42,370 nt of DNA from Pseudomonas graminis (GTDB lineage: Bacteria; Pseudomonadota; Gammaproteobacteria; Pseudomonadales; Pseudomonadaceae): NCBI RefSeq assembly GCF_002093745.1, contig NZ_MTSB01000028.1, positions 1 through 42,370 of the forward strand. Direction: 5' to 3'. The position numbers were made by a program, and so were the translations under genes. Within the stretch, counting starts at the first letter, position 1, and every line of letters begins with the position of its first letter. Below, piece by piece: positions 1 to 8,117 of this stretch. Below the pieces are notes generated by a model. That model was given only the letters and a program-made list of their open reading frames with translations, was not told where the DNA came from and did not search any database.

Positions 1-400
1 TACGTCGCACTTTGCGTCGCCAGTGCCATCGTGGTTGAAAAGCACATCTAAAGCACCACACGAGGGTTGTGCAGTGTCAGTTAAACCAAGGTCAGCCCTT
101 GACTATCGTGCCGGCGCTCCGCGTCGGTATGCAGTTCGTGACGCTCTGCGTCACACAGCGGTTTTGCGGTGTCAGTGGTATTTGCGTCTGACCCAGGTCT
201 CCTTTGCGCCCTTACGGCGCCCTACTTTGAAAGACCAAAGTAGGCAAAGTCTCAGCTCCGTTTCCGGCCCGACTTCGTCGGGTTCCTTCGCCCTGACACT
301 GATCCGGCGGTCGCCGCAACGGGCCATCCATGGCCCGGTGCGGCTTGCTCGGCGTCCTGCCGAGCATCCCCCGGATCAGCGTCAGCGCTCAGCCGTCACT
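1..400. repeat. Long intergenic repeat, unit 1
   Basis: First unit of a tandem array: the bases at position 1 recur almost unchanged at 401 and again at 814. The unit is a string of short inverted repeats, including GACGCTCTGCGTC-type palindromes near 135-150, a CTACTTTG/CAAAGTAG hairpin at 221-244, a CCCGAC/GTCGGG hairpin near 269-283 and a larger junction at 301-377. Reading frames run through it (for example 23-451 plus), but they recur with every copy, have no recognisable product and an arginine-rich, low-complexity make-up, so I treat it as non-coding. The boundary at 1 is only the window edge. Confidence 0.8.
301..377. other. Three-way-junction fold inside repeat unit 1
   Basis: Seventy-seven bases fold by hand into a closed junction. 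The outer stem is GATCCGG (301-307) with CCGGATC (371-377). The first arm is GCCGCA (313-318) with TGCGGC (339-344), capped by GGGCCAT/ATGGCCC (321-336). The second arm is GCTCGGC (347-353) with GCCGAGC (359-365). Every stem is perfect. Whether it acts as RNA, as cruciform DNA or as a protein target is not shown. Confidence 0.6.
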
Positions 401-813
401 TACGTCGCACTTTGCGTCGCCAGTGCCATCGTGGTTGAAAAGCACATCTAAAGCATTTTCGCGAGGCGTCACGCGGAGGTTGTGCGGTGTCAGTTAAAGC
501 AAGGTCAGCACCTGATTATCGTGCCGACGCTCCGCGTCGGTATGCAGTTCGTGACGCTCTGCGTCACACGGCGATTCTGCGGCGTCAGTGGTATTTGCGT
601 CTGACTCAGGTCACGTTTGCGCCCTTACGGCGCCTTACTTTGAGGGATCAAAGCAAGCAAAATCCTGGCTCCGTTTCCGGCCCGACTTCGTCGGGTTCCT
701 TCGCCCTGCCACTGATCCGGCGGTCGCCGCAACGGGCCATCCATGGCCCGGTGCGGCTTGCTCGGCGTCCTGCCGAGCATCCCCCGGATCAGCGTCAGCG
801 CTCAGCCGTCACT
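401..813. repeat. Long intergenic repeat, unit 2
   Basis: Second tandem unit, 413 bp and nearly identical to unit 1. It keeps the same module order. Its CTTACTTTG/CAAAGCAAG hairpin (634-657) differs from unit 1 by a paired C-G to T-A change plus one mismatch. The frame at 487-864 mirrors the one in unit 1 and is again judged non-coding. Confidence 0.8.
714..790. other. Three-way-junction fold inside repeat unit 2
   Basis: Identical second copy of the 77-base junction at 301-377, offset by 413 bases. Identity rather than divergence suggests recent duplication or gene conversion, so this pair gives no covariation evidence by itself. Confidence 0.6.
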
Positions 814-1018
814 TACGTCGCACTCTGCGTCGTCACGGCCATCGTGGTTGAAAAGCACATCTAAAGCATTGTCGCGAGGCGTCACGCGGAGGTTGTGCGA
901 TATCAGTTGAAGCAAGGTCAGCCCCTGACTATCGTGCCGACGCTCCGCGTGGGCATGCAGTTCGTGACGCTCTGCGTCACACAGCGACTCTGCGATGTCA
1001 GTGGTATTTGCGTCTGAC
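814..1018. repeat. Long intergenic repeat, unit 3 (truncated)
   Basis: Third unit, matching the first about 205 bases of the others and then breaking off at the stop codon of the minus-strand lipoprotein gene that ends at 1019. It carries the palindromes GACGCTCCGCGT and GACGCTCTGCGTC, but not the CTTTG hairpin or the junction module. Confidence 0.75.
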
Positions 1019-2122
1019 TCAAACGCCCTTCGGCGCGCGTTGAACACAGCGTTCGCGGCGGTCGTCCACGCGTTCGGCGAACCAGGCGGTGGTGAGGTTG
1101 CGGGTGATTTTCGGGCTTTTCAGGGTGATACCGGGCAGGATGGCCCTTGGCAAAGGCTTGCCTGCCGACGTATCGGCCAGGGCGAACACTTTGCGGTACA
1201 GATCAGTCTCCTCGAATTCGAGCGTGTCGCCTTGCTTGAGCTGATTCCATATCTGCGACTTGTTCATGCCCAACCGGTCCGCCAAGGTGCGCACTGCCAG
1301 TTCGGTGGAGCCGGGTGACGTGGAGTCGAAGCGGATCAGGTCGCCATCAAGCGCCAGTTCGATGCCGGTCGCCCGGCTCACTGCATTCTGAAACGCAGCG
1401 TTACGGCTGGCGTACCAACCGGCGTTGAAGTCGGCGAAACGATACAGCGTCTGGGTGTAGTTCACCGGGTAGCCCAGCAAATGAGCGATACCGAAATACA
1501 TGCCGCCACGGCGGGTAAACACTTCTCGCCGGATCGAACCGTCGACCGTGTAGGGGTAATCCTCGGCATGTTTTTCGGCGAACGCGATGCTGACCTGCAT
1601 CGGCCCACCGGTCTTGACCGGGTTGAAGTTGCCGAACAGAACCTGCCCCAACGGCACCATGCCGATGAAGTCATCAAAAATGGCGCTCAGGTCTTTCTCG
1701 GTACGGGCTGAATCGAGCCGCTTGCCGTAGGTCTTGCCATCCGGCGAACGCACCCGCAGCGCTGTGGCGATCAGGGCATTGGGAATATGCAGCCGCGCAG
1801 CGCGCCGGTCGATTTCGGCGCGAGCGATACGGCCCATGTTTGGCACCGCCGGATCGACCTGAAAGGTGGACTCCTGCTCGGTCACCGCCAGCACGGCACA
1901 CAGGTTTTCGGTGGTCATCGGGATTTTCTGTGCGGCGAACGCGGCATGAATATCCGTCGCCCATGCTTGCCGGTCACTGACAGTGGCCGGCATCAGCCGC
2001 ACGATCTGCGCACGCGCCTGCTGGGGGCTCAGTTCGGGTTCCTGAACGCGCGAGGTACCGCAACCCGCCAGTACCAACAGGCCAGCGCTCATCATGAGCC
2101 ATTTATACACGCTTCGATTCAC
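1019..2122 (-). CDS. DUF1615 family lipoprotein
   Basis: Predicted lipoprotein of about 367 residues. I place the start at the GTG at 2122, because GGGAG lies seven bases ahead of it and it gives a compact signal peptide; an upstream ATG at 2158 would add 12 residues and lacks a good ribosome site. The signal ends in the lipobox LAGC with Cys21, so an outer- or inner-membrane-anchored periplasmic protein is expected. The body resembles the DUF1615 family common in Pseudomonas, whose function is not known to me; an EQES segment in the N-terminal third recalls a lytic-transglycosylase-like fold, but this is only a hint. It lies 41 bp after the glutaminase gene and could be co-transcribed. The last codons run into repeat unit 3. 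Confidence 0.85.
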   Translation of the reverse strand: MNRSVYKWLMMSAGLLVLAGCGTSRVQEPELSPQQARAQIVRLMPATVSDRQAWATDIHAAFAAQKIPMTTENLCAVLAVTEQESTFQVDPAVPNMGRIARAEIDRRAARLHIPNALIATALRVRSPDGKTYGKRLDSARTEKDLSAIFDDFIGMVPLGQVLFGNFNPVKTGGPMQVSIAFAEKHAEDYPYTVDGSIRREVFTRRGGMYFGIAHLLGYPVNYTQTLYRFADFNAGWYASRNAAFQNAVSRATGIELALDGDLIRFDSTSPGSTELAVRTLADRLGMNKSQIWNQLKQGDTLEFEETDLYRKVFALADTSAGKPLPRAILPGITLKSPKITRNLTTAWFAERVDDRRERCVQRAPKGV

Positions 2123-2163
2123 TCCATGACTCCCGACCATTTGCGCTTCAGAGCACATTTACT

Positions 2164-3072
2164 TCAAAAGACTGACCAGTCAATCCTCGCACTGAGCTTT
2201 TCCAGTGCTGCCATACCGACAAGGGAGTTGCCAGCCGCGTTCAACTCCGGAGACCACACACAAACCGAAAAACGCTCCGGCACGATCGCCACGATCCCGC
2301 CGCCTACCCCGCTCTTGCCCGGCAGGCCGACGCGATAGGCAAAATTGCCCGCTTCGTCGTAGAGGCCGCTGGTGGCCATGATCGAATTGACCTGAGTGGC
2401 CTGGCGGGCGCTGAGGATCTGCTCGCCACTGTGGGCGCAAAAACCTTGATTGGCCAGAAACCCGAACGCTCGCGCCAGATCGATGCAGTTCATGCTCAGC
2501 GCGCAATGGTGAAAATAGCTGCGCAGCACGTCTTCCACATCGCCATGGAAATTGTCGAAGGACTTCATCAGATAAGCAGCCGCCGCGTTGCGCGAACGGT
2601 GTTGGTATTCGGACTCGGCCACCCTGGAGTCGGAGGTGATCGACCGGTTGCCGCACAGACGGCGCACAAAATCGCGCATTGACAGCGATGGCGCGGCAAA
2701 ACGCGCCTGATTGATGTCGCAGATCACCAGCGCACCGGCATTGATGAACGGGTTGCGCGGCCTGCCCCGCTCGAACTCCAGCTGCACCAGCGAGTTGAAC
2801 GGCTGACCGGAAGGTTCATGGCCAAGACGTTGCCAGATGTCTTCGCCGGAATGGCCGATGGCCTGAACCAGGCTGAACACCTTGGAAATGCTCTGAATCG
2901 AAAATTGCGTCTCGGCGTCACCGGCGCTGAACACCTGACCGTCGTTGCCATACACCGCGATGCCCAACTGATCAGGCCGGACCCCGCCCAGTGCAGGAAT
3001 ATAGTCGGCGACCTTGCCCTGACCGAGCAAAGGTCTTACTTCATCGAGGATTTCGTTCAGCAGGTCTTGCAT
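2164..3072 (-). CDS. glsB: Glutaminase
   Basis: Converts glutamine to glutamate and ammonia in the cytoplasm. The 302-residue length is the usual one for bacterial serine-dependent glutaminases (also named glsA). The beta-lactamase-like Ser-x-x-Lys motif is at Ser61-Lys64 (SISK), and the C-terminal GKSGVGGG signature is present. The start ATG at 3072 is preceded by AGGGG at good spacing; an upstream in-frame ATG at 3102 adds ten residues without support. The gene lies 67 bp downstream of the aldolase-like gene on the same strand, with a perfect palindrome in the gap, so read-through or a separate promoter are both possible. Confidence 0.95.
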   Translation of the reverse strand: MQDLLNEILDEVRPLLGQGKVADYIPALGGVRPDQLGIAVYGNDGQVFSAGDAETQFSIQSISKVFSLVQAIGHSGEDIWQRLGHEPSGQPFNSLVQLEFERGRPRNPFINAGALVICDINQARFAAPSLSMRDFVRRLCGNRSITSDSRVAESEYQHRSRNAAAAYLMKSFDNFHGDVEDVLRSYFHHCALSMNCIDLARAFGFLANQGFCAHSGEQILSARQATQVNSIMATSGLYDEAGNFAYRVGLPGKSGVGGGIVAIVPERFSVCVWSPELNAAGNSLVGMAALEKLSARIDWSVF

Positions 3073-3126
3073 GTAGGCGCCCCTTGTTTTGGGTGCGCAC
3101 ACTACACCAACCCTCGGCGCCTCGCA

Positions 3127-3138
3127 TCACTGCAGTGA
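3127..3138. promoter_or_regulatory. Palindrome TCACTGCAGTGA upstream of glutaminase gene
   Basis: Perfect 12-bp inverted repeat in the 67-bp gap between the aldolase stop (3140) and the glutaminase start (3072). Its position, about 55-66 bases upstream of the start codon, suits an operator. No known regulator is assigned. Confidence 0.3.
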
Positions 3139-3139
3139 C

Positions 3140-3955
3140 TCAGTCCCGGTAATCGGTGCCGTTGCGCTCCAGCTCGCGAATCAGCGCGTTCCAGTGCCGC
3201 GCAACGCCCGGGCCATGCCCGTCCTTGATGACTTTGGCCTGTTCTTCGACCCTGGCGATGACTTCACGGGGCGGAAACACCAGCTCGGCATTGCCCGCCG
3301 ACTGAGCGGCTATCTGAATGTTGCAGGCGTATTCCAGGGAATGAAGCTGCTGAAAGGCATGTTCGACACTGACGCCGCCGGTCAGCAACCCGTGGTTGCG
3401 CAGGATCATCACGCTCTTGTCACCCAGGTCGGCCACCAGCCGTTCGCGCTCGCTCAAGTCCAGCGCGATGCCTTCATAGCCGTGATAAGCCACGCGCCCG
3501 GAGAAGGCGATGGCGTGTTGGGAAATCGGCAGCAGTCCGTCCCTCTGTGCCGACACCGCAATACCGTCACGGGTGTGGGTGTGCAACACCGCCTGGAGGT
3601 CATGACGCGCCGCATGAATCGCGCTGTGAATCACGTAACCGGCATAGTTGATGCCCAGGCCGGTCGGGTCATCCACAATCGTGCCGTCGATATCGACTTT
3701 CACCAGATTGGACGCCGTGATTTCATCAAACAGCAGGCCAAAGGCATTGATCAGAAAATGCTCGTCCGGCCCTGGCACCCGTGCCGAGAAATGCGTGTAG
3801 ATGTGGTCAGTCCAGCGCTTGAGCGCCGCCAGACGATACGCCGCTGCCAGCTTGACCCGGACCTCCCATTCCTGTGGCGAAACCCGGTCGCGTACATTGC
3901 CACCCACTGACGATGTGGCATCTGGCTGGATCGGCAAAGCGCTGACGTTGCTCAT
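3140..3955 (-). CDS. Class II aldolase/adducin family protein
   Basis: Cytoplasmic protein of 271 residues with the class II aldolase/adducin fold. The zinc-ligand histidines are recognisable: His125 and His127 in HTHT and His188 in RNHG. When aligned by eye to L-fuculose-phosphate aldolase, the position of the catalytic glutamate, 19 residues before the first histidine, is Gly. Aldol cleavage of the classical type is therefore doubtful, and the protein may be one of the many family members acting as a decarboxylase or other lyase. The start at 3955 has AGGAG seven bases upstream; the ATG at 4012 is less likely. It is divergent from the NMT1-like binding protein, with an AT-rich spacer between them. 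Confidence 0.85.
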   Translation of the reverse strand: MSNVSALPIQPDATSSVGGNVRDRVSPQEWEVRVKLAAAYRLAALKRWTDHIYTHFSARVPGPDEHFLINAFGLLFDEITASNLVKVDIDGTIVDDPTGLGINYAGYVIHSAIHAARHDLQAVLHTHTRDGIAVSAQRDGLLPISQHAIAFSGRVAYHGYEGIALDLSERERLVADLGDKSVMILRNHGLLTGGVSVEHAFQQLHSLEYACNIQIAAQSAGNAELVFPPREVIARVEEQAKVIKDGHGPGVARHWNALIRELERNGTDYRD

Positions 3956-4187
3956 GGTGCTGCTCCTGAAAGACTGCAAACGATCAGCAAGACTAGGCGC
4001 ATCAGGCATCAATTAAAAATCACATTTACTTCTAAGCTAATTATAAAAATAAAGAATATTAGACAGCCGGTTTTCGCTGGTTTGGCGCACTGACCAAGCG
4101 CGCTATGTTTATGCTTTAACGTTATTTAAAAAATATTTTATAGAGCGATATGCTCCAGAAAACCCCGTGTTCTTACTGGAGCTGCGC
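3956..4187. promoter_or_regulatory. AT-rich divergent intergenic region
   Basis: Roughly 230 bases between two divergent genes, strongly AT-rich around 4010-4065 and 4108-4145, as expected for promoters on both strands. It contains ATGCTTTA (4111-4118), which also appears as an inverted pair upstream of the TonB-dependent receptor gene. I cannot assign confident -35/-10 boxes. Confidence 0.4.
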
Positions 4188-5225
4188 ATGTCAAAACCCT
4201 TCCTGTTTCTTCCCCGTTCGAGCCGCCTGGCAGCAGCCATCGGTCTGGGGGCCGCGTTGTTGACCGGCACGCTGATCGCGCCCGCTGCCGCACAGGCTGA
4301 AGGCGAAATTCGCATTGCTGAACAGTTCGGCATCGTCTATCTGCTGCTCAACGTGGTGCGCGATCAACGACTGATCGAGAAACATGGCAAGGAAGAGGGG
4401 CTGGAGATCAAGGTGGACTGGACTCAGTTGTCCGGCGGCTCGGCGGTCAATGATGCGCTGCTGTCAGGCTCCATCGACATTGCCGGTGCCGGGGTTGGCC
4501 CGTTGCTGACCATCTGGGACCGTACTCACGGCAAGCAGAACGTCAAAGCGGTCGCATCACTGGGTAACTTCCCGTATTACCTGGTGAGCAACAACCCCAC
4601 TGTCAAAACCATTGCCGACTTTACCGAAAAGGACCGCATTGCCGTGCCGGCGGTCAGTGTTTCAGTGCAATCGCGCTACCTGCAGTTCGCCGCCGCCAGG
4701 CTTTGGGGCGACAAGGAATACGCACGGCTGGACAAGTACACCCTGAGCCTGCCGCACCCGGACGCCGCCGCCAGCCTGATTGCCGGCGGGACCGAATTGA
4801 CCGGGCATTTTTCCAACCCGCCGTATCAGGACCAGGAACTGAAAAATCCCGACGTGCATGTCGTGCTCAATACCTACGACCTGCTCGGCCCTAACTCACC
4901 CACCGTGCTGTTCGCCACCGAGAAATTTCGTGACGAGAACCCGAAGACCTACAAGGCGTTCATTGAAGCGCTGAGCGAGGCTGAAGCCTTCGTCAGCAAG
5001 GACATTGGTGCCGCAGCCGACACCTACCTGCGCGTCACTCAGGCGAAGATTGACCGCGCCGAGCTGCTGAAGATCATTGACCAGCCAGCGTTCCAGTTCA
5101 CTATCACGCCGAAGAACACCTACCCGCTGGCCGAGTTCCTGTACCGCGTCGGCGCGATCAAGAACAAACCGGCGTCGTGGAAGGATTACTTCTTTCAGGA
5201 TGCCACCCCGTTGCAGGGCAGTTGA
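4188..5225 (+). CDS. ABC transporter substrate-binding protein, NMT1/TauA-like
   Basis: Predicted periplasmic binding protein of 345 residues. It has a classical signal peptide (basic start, hydrophobic core about 13-30, cleavage near Ala35-Ala37). The mature sequence looks like the SsuA/TauA/NMT1 group that binds sulfonates, nitrate, taurine or pyrimidine-like ligands: an early segment EQFGIVYLLLNVVRDQ, then the NDALLSGSIDIAGAG region. The start at 4188 follows GGAG by six bases; an ATG at 4167 is poorer. No permease or ATPase gene is adjacent, so it is an orphan that must use components encoded elsewhere. The next gene is a convergent TonB-dependent receptor, which may import a related ligand across the outer membrane (inference). 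Confidence 0.88.
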   Translation: MSKPFLFLPRSSRLAAAIGLGAALLTGTLIAPAAAQAEGEIRIAEQFGIVYLLLNVVRDQRLIEKHGKEEGLEIKVDWTQLSGGSAVNDALLSGSIDIAGAGVGPLLTIWDRTHGKQNVKAVASLGNFPYYLVSNNPTVKTIADFTEKDRIAVPAVSVSVQSRYLQFAAARLWGDKEYARLDKYTLSLPHPDAAASLIAGGTELTGHFSNPPYQDQELKNPDVHVVLNTYDLLGPNSPTVLFATEKFRDENPKTYKAFIEALSEAEAFVSKDIGAAADTYLRVTQAKIDRAELLKIIDQPAFQFTITPKNTYPLAEFLYRVGAIKNKPASWKDYFFQDATPLQGS

Positions 5226-5316
5226 GCGCTCACAATTACCCTCATACACAACGGCCGTTCACACGCGCTGCGCTCGGCGTTATAGACAAGCCTGGATGAC
5301 GGGCCGCCTGCAGGGC

Positions 5317-5358
5317 GTGGGAGCGAACCAGGCGGATCGCCGCCCCGGTCGCTCCCAC
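5317..5358. repeat. REP-like hairpin between convergent genes
   Basis: Perfect 10-bp stem GTGGGAGCGA (5317-5326) with TCGCTCCCAC (5349-5358), and an inner stem GGCGG/CCGCC (5331-5344). The GTGGGAGCG core resembles Pseudomonas REP elements. It lies between the 3' ends of the binding-protein and receptor genes and could end transcription from both sides, although there is no T-tract. Confidence 0.6.
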
Positions 5359-5432
5359 GGCCTTCGGCCAGCATCAAGAGCGGACGTGTGTAGAACGCAA
5401 AGTAGCGGCACGAGCGTCAGCGGCAAATCAAA

Positions 5433-7835
5433 TTACCAGTTATACGTCACCTTCCCGTAGTAAAACGCGCCGCTATACCCGTAAGGCGAGAAGGTGCTGT
5501 ACGCCAGGTTGCCGCCGCTGGACGAGAATTCGTTGAGCTTCTCGGGGTATTTGTCGGTGACGTTGTCGCCACCGAGGGTGAAGACCCAGTTCTTGAGCGT
5601 GTAGTCCGCCGCAAGGTCCAGCAACCAGGCAGCGCTGAAGGTCTGGTCGTTGACCTTGTCGGCCTGGTAGCTGGTGAACTCGCCATAGCGAACCAGATTG
5701 GAATGCAGGGCCCAGTGACCGAAGGTGAGGTCGTTACCCAGCGTCAGCTTGTGCTGCGGCGTGGTGTCGCCCAGCAGGCCGATGCGTTCCCTGCGGTCAA
5801 CACGGACCAGGTTTACCCCCAACTGATCGAGAATCGCCGGGTTGGCTTTCACGTCGGTGACCTTGGTGTGATTGTAGTTGTAGCCCACCGTGCTGTTCCA
5901 GCGCACGCCGTTGTCGAACTGATAGCGATAGCTGGCAACCAGATCGACGCCGTCGGTGCTGGTGTCCGTCGCGTTGGTGAAGTAACGCGCGCTGGTGTAG
6001 TTGATATCGCCCACGCCATTGCTGCGCAGGTAGTTGATGGCGGTGTTGTTGAGGACCAGGTTGGAGGACAGCGAGACACGGTCCTGAATGTCGATGCGAT
6101 AAACATCAGCGGTCACGGTCAGGCTGTCCAGCGGCTGGAGCACCAGACCCAGGCTGTAGTTGCGCGACTTCTCGGGCTTGAGGTCTTCGGCCCCCAACAG
6201 CTGCGCGACATGACTGCCGGCCGGAAATGTGCCCGCTTCCTGGACCGTGTTGCCAATCAGTTGTGACGAGGTGAACGTGAAATTCTGCTGCGCCAGCGAC
6301 GGCGCGCGGAAGCCGGTCGACACACTGCCTCGCAAGGCCACCTGCGGGGTGAAGTCATATCGCGCCGAGAGCGAGCCGCTGACGTTGGAGCCGAAATCGC
6401 TGTAGTCCTCATGGCGGACAGCCGCCGACACACCCAGTTTTTCGGTCAGGTTGGTCTCGACGTCCAGATACTGGGCGAAGTTGTGTCGCGAGTAACTGCC
6501 TGCATCGGCAGCGCGAAAGCCACCCAGCCCGGAACTGCCAGTCTGAAAATACGACTCCGCCTGCCCCGCCTCGATCTGATAACCCTGACGCAGGTATTCC
6601 GCACCAAAGGCGACCGACACCGGATAAGGCAGCCACGTGGCGTTGAACTCCCGCGACAGGTCCAGGCTCAGCTGTTTCTGGTCGTTGGTCAGCGTGCCGT
6701 TATCGAACGAGCGCGGTGTGTTCAGGCCCAGTGACGTGTTGATGGTTTTGGTGCGCAGCGCATACGTGTTTTTTCCATAGTTGGCGGACAGGTCGTAATG
6801 CCAGTCATCCAGCAGTTCACCGCGCAGTCCGACGACCAGCGAAGTGTCTTCAAGCGTGCCGTTGATCAGCGGTAAATAACCGTTCGGGTAAATCGCCGCG
6901 ATGTTGTTCGACGCATTGCTCGGTCGATAAAACGCGGCCGTTTCACCACGGCGCTTGCTGTAACCCCCGAAGCTGTAGAACTCCGCCGCCTCGTTGAAGC
7001 TGTATTCGGCGTTGTATTGCAGTTTGCCTTCATGGGTTTGCGGCTCTCCCTGGCGAAACACCTGCTGGCCGTAAGTCGTGGAACCTATGCTGGAAGCACG
7101 AAAATCATCACCGGCCCGGTTGGTGTAGTCGTTGTTGGCGCCCTCGCCCGAAAGGTTCAGCGTGCCGTTGTCACCCAACGCGAAGCCGGTATTGCCGGAC
7201 ACCTGCCGCTGAATCCCGTCGCCCTTCTTGTACTGGCCGTACTTGCTGGAAATCGACCCACCGTGATCCGCACTCTTGAGGATGATATTGATCACCCCGG
7301 CAATCGCATCGGACCCGTAACGCGCCGAAGCACCGTCACGCAGCACTTCGATGTGGTCGATAGCCGACAGTGGAATAGCGTTCAGGTCAGCCGGAGCCGA
7401 GCCGCGCCCGACGGCTCCGCCCAGGTTGACGAAGGCTGAGGTGTGGCGGCGCTTACCGTTGACCAGCACCAGCACCTGATCCGGCGACAGGCCCCGCAAT
7501 TGTGCCGGGCGGGTCAGCTCTGCACCGTCGACCAGGCTGGGCCGTGGAAAGTTGATCGACGGGATCAGGCGCGCGAGCACGGTGCCCAGTTCGCTGGAGC
7601 CTGAACTGCGCAGGCTGTCACCGGAAATCACATCGATGGGCGACAACGACGCACTGGCTGTGCGCTCCTGCGCGCGGGTGCCGGTCACGATTACCGTGCC
7701 CAGAGTAGACGCGCCCGGGTTGTTGCGATCATCGGCTGTATCTGCAGCGTAAGCACTCGCGCTGATACCCGCGACGCTCAGCAAATTGGCTGAGCACATC
7801 GCCGTGGCCAGCACGTTCTGTTTGAAATTCCCCAT
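5433..7835 (-). CDS. TonB-dependent outer-membrane receptor
   Basis: Outer-membrane active transporter of 800 residues. A signal peptide (cleavage near Ala30-Ala31) is followed by a TonB-box-like TVIVTG at 47-52, a plug domain (about 56-170, with the LRGLSPDQVLVLVNGKR segment) and a long beta-barrel ending in the aromatic terminus VTYNW. The start ATG at 7835 has AGGGG seven bases upstream; a longer frame from 7919 lacks a signal peptide at its start. The substrate is unknown: no Fur-like box was seen upstream, so iron is not assumed. The genes for its energising complex (exbD, exbB, tonB) follow upstream on the same strand after a terminator, which suggests functional pairing with separate transcription. 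Confidence 0.92.
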   Translation of the reverse strand: MGNFKQNVLATAMCSANLLSVAGISASAYAADTADDRNNPGASTLGTVIVTGTRAQERTASASLSPIDVISGDSLRSSGSSELGTVLARLIPSINFPRPSLVDGAELTRPAQLRGLSPDQVLVLVNGKRRHTSAFVNLGGAVGRGSAPADLNAIPLSAIDHIEVLRDGASARYGSDAIAGVINIILKSADHGGSISSKYGQYKKGDGIQRQVSGNTGFALGDNGTLNLSGEGANNDYTNRAGDDFRASSIGSTTYGQQVFRQGEPQTHEGKLQYNAEYSFNEAAEFYSFGGYSKRRGETAAFYRPSNASNNIAAIYPNGYLPLINGTLEDTSLVVGLRGELLDDWHYDLSANYGKNTYALRTKTINTSLGLNTPRSFDNGTLTNDQKQLSLDLSREFNATWLPYPVSVAFGAEYLRQGYQIEAGQAESYFQTGSSGLGGFRAADAGSYSRHNFAQYLDVETNLTEKLGVSAAVRHEDYSDFGSNVSGSLSARYDFTPQVALRGSVSTGFRAPSLAQQNFTFTSSQLIGNTVQEAGTFPAGSHVAQLLGAEDLKPEKSRNYSLGLVLQPLDSLTVTADVYRIDIQDRVSLSSNLVLNNTAINYLRSNGVGDINYTSARYFTNATDTSTDGVDLVASYRYQFDNGVRWNSTVGYNYNHTKVTDVKANPAILDQLGVNLVRVDRRERIGLLGDTTPQHKLTLGNDLTFGHWALHSNLVRYGEFTSYQADKVNDQTFSAAWLLDLAADYTLKNWVFTLGGDNVTDKYPEKLNEFSSSGGNLAYSTFSPYGYSGAFYYGKVTYNW

Positions 7836-7950
7836 ACCGCTACCCCTTGAAAATCCCTGAGCCAGAAGCGTCTGTTCTGGTGACAACGAGCGATCCGTGC
7901 GGCGGACGGTGGCGATCATTACAGTGTTTGATTAATGGTCCGGTAGTCCG

Positions 7951-8003
7951 ATGCTTTATAGCTTAATAACATTGATTAAAAGATTTAAATACTGATAAAG
8001 CAT
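7951..8003. promoter_or_regulatory. Inverted repeat in the receptor upstream region
   Basis: ATGCTTTAT (7951-7959) and ATAAAGCAT (7995-8003) form a 9-bp inverted pair separated by 35 AT-rich bases, upstream of the receptor start (7835). It could be a pair of operator half-sites. A single ATGCTTTA lies upstream of the nearby binding-protein gene. Confidence 0.3.
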
Positions 8004-8049
8004 AAGCATCTGCATTTGTGTCACGCCGGAAACATCCATGAAAACCAAA

Positions 8050-8083
8050 TAAAAAAAGGCCGCACCTGCCTGAGGATGCGGCC
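8050..8083 (-). terminator. Rho-independent terminator after exbD
   Basis: On the minus strand a GGCCGCA/TGCGGCC stem (8058-8083) with a 12-base loop is followed directly by a run of T residues (8057-8050). It lies 35 bases after the exbD stop and should end the tonB-exbB-exbD transcript before the receptor gene. Confidence 0.85.
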
Positions 8084-8117
8084 CGAAACGGTTAAGGCTG
8101 ATGGAATCAAAAACCGG

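Noticed and set aside
23..864. Open frames of 142 and 125 residues (23-451 and 487-864, plus) inside the repeat array
   Set aside because: They repeat with each unit, follow the palindromes, have no ribosome site or recognisable family, and are better explained by GC-rich repeat sequence.
7836..8049. Fur box upstream of the TonB-dependent receptor
   Set aside because: No GATAATGATAATCATTATC-like 19-mer was found, so iron regulation is not claimed.
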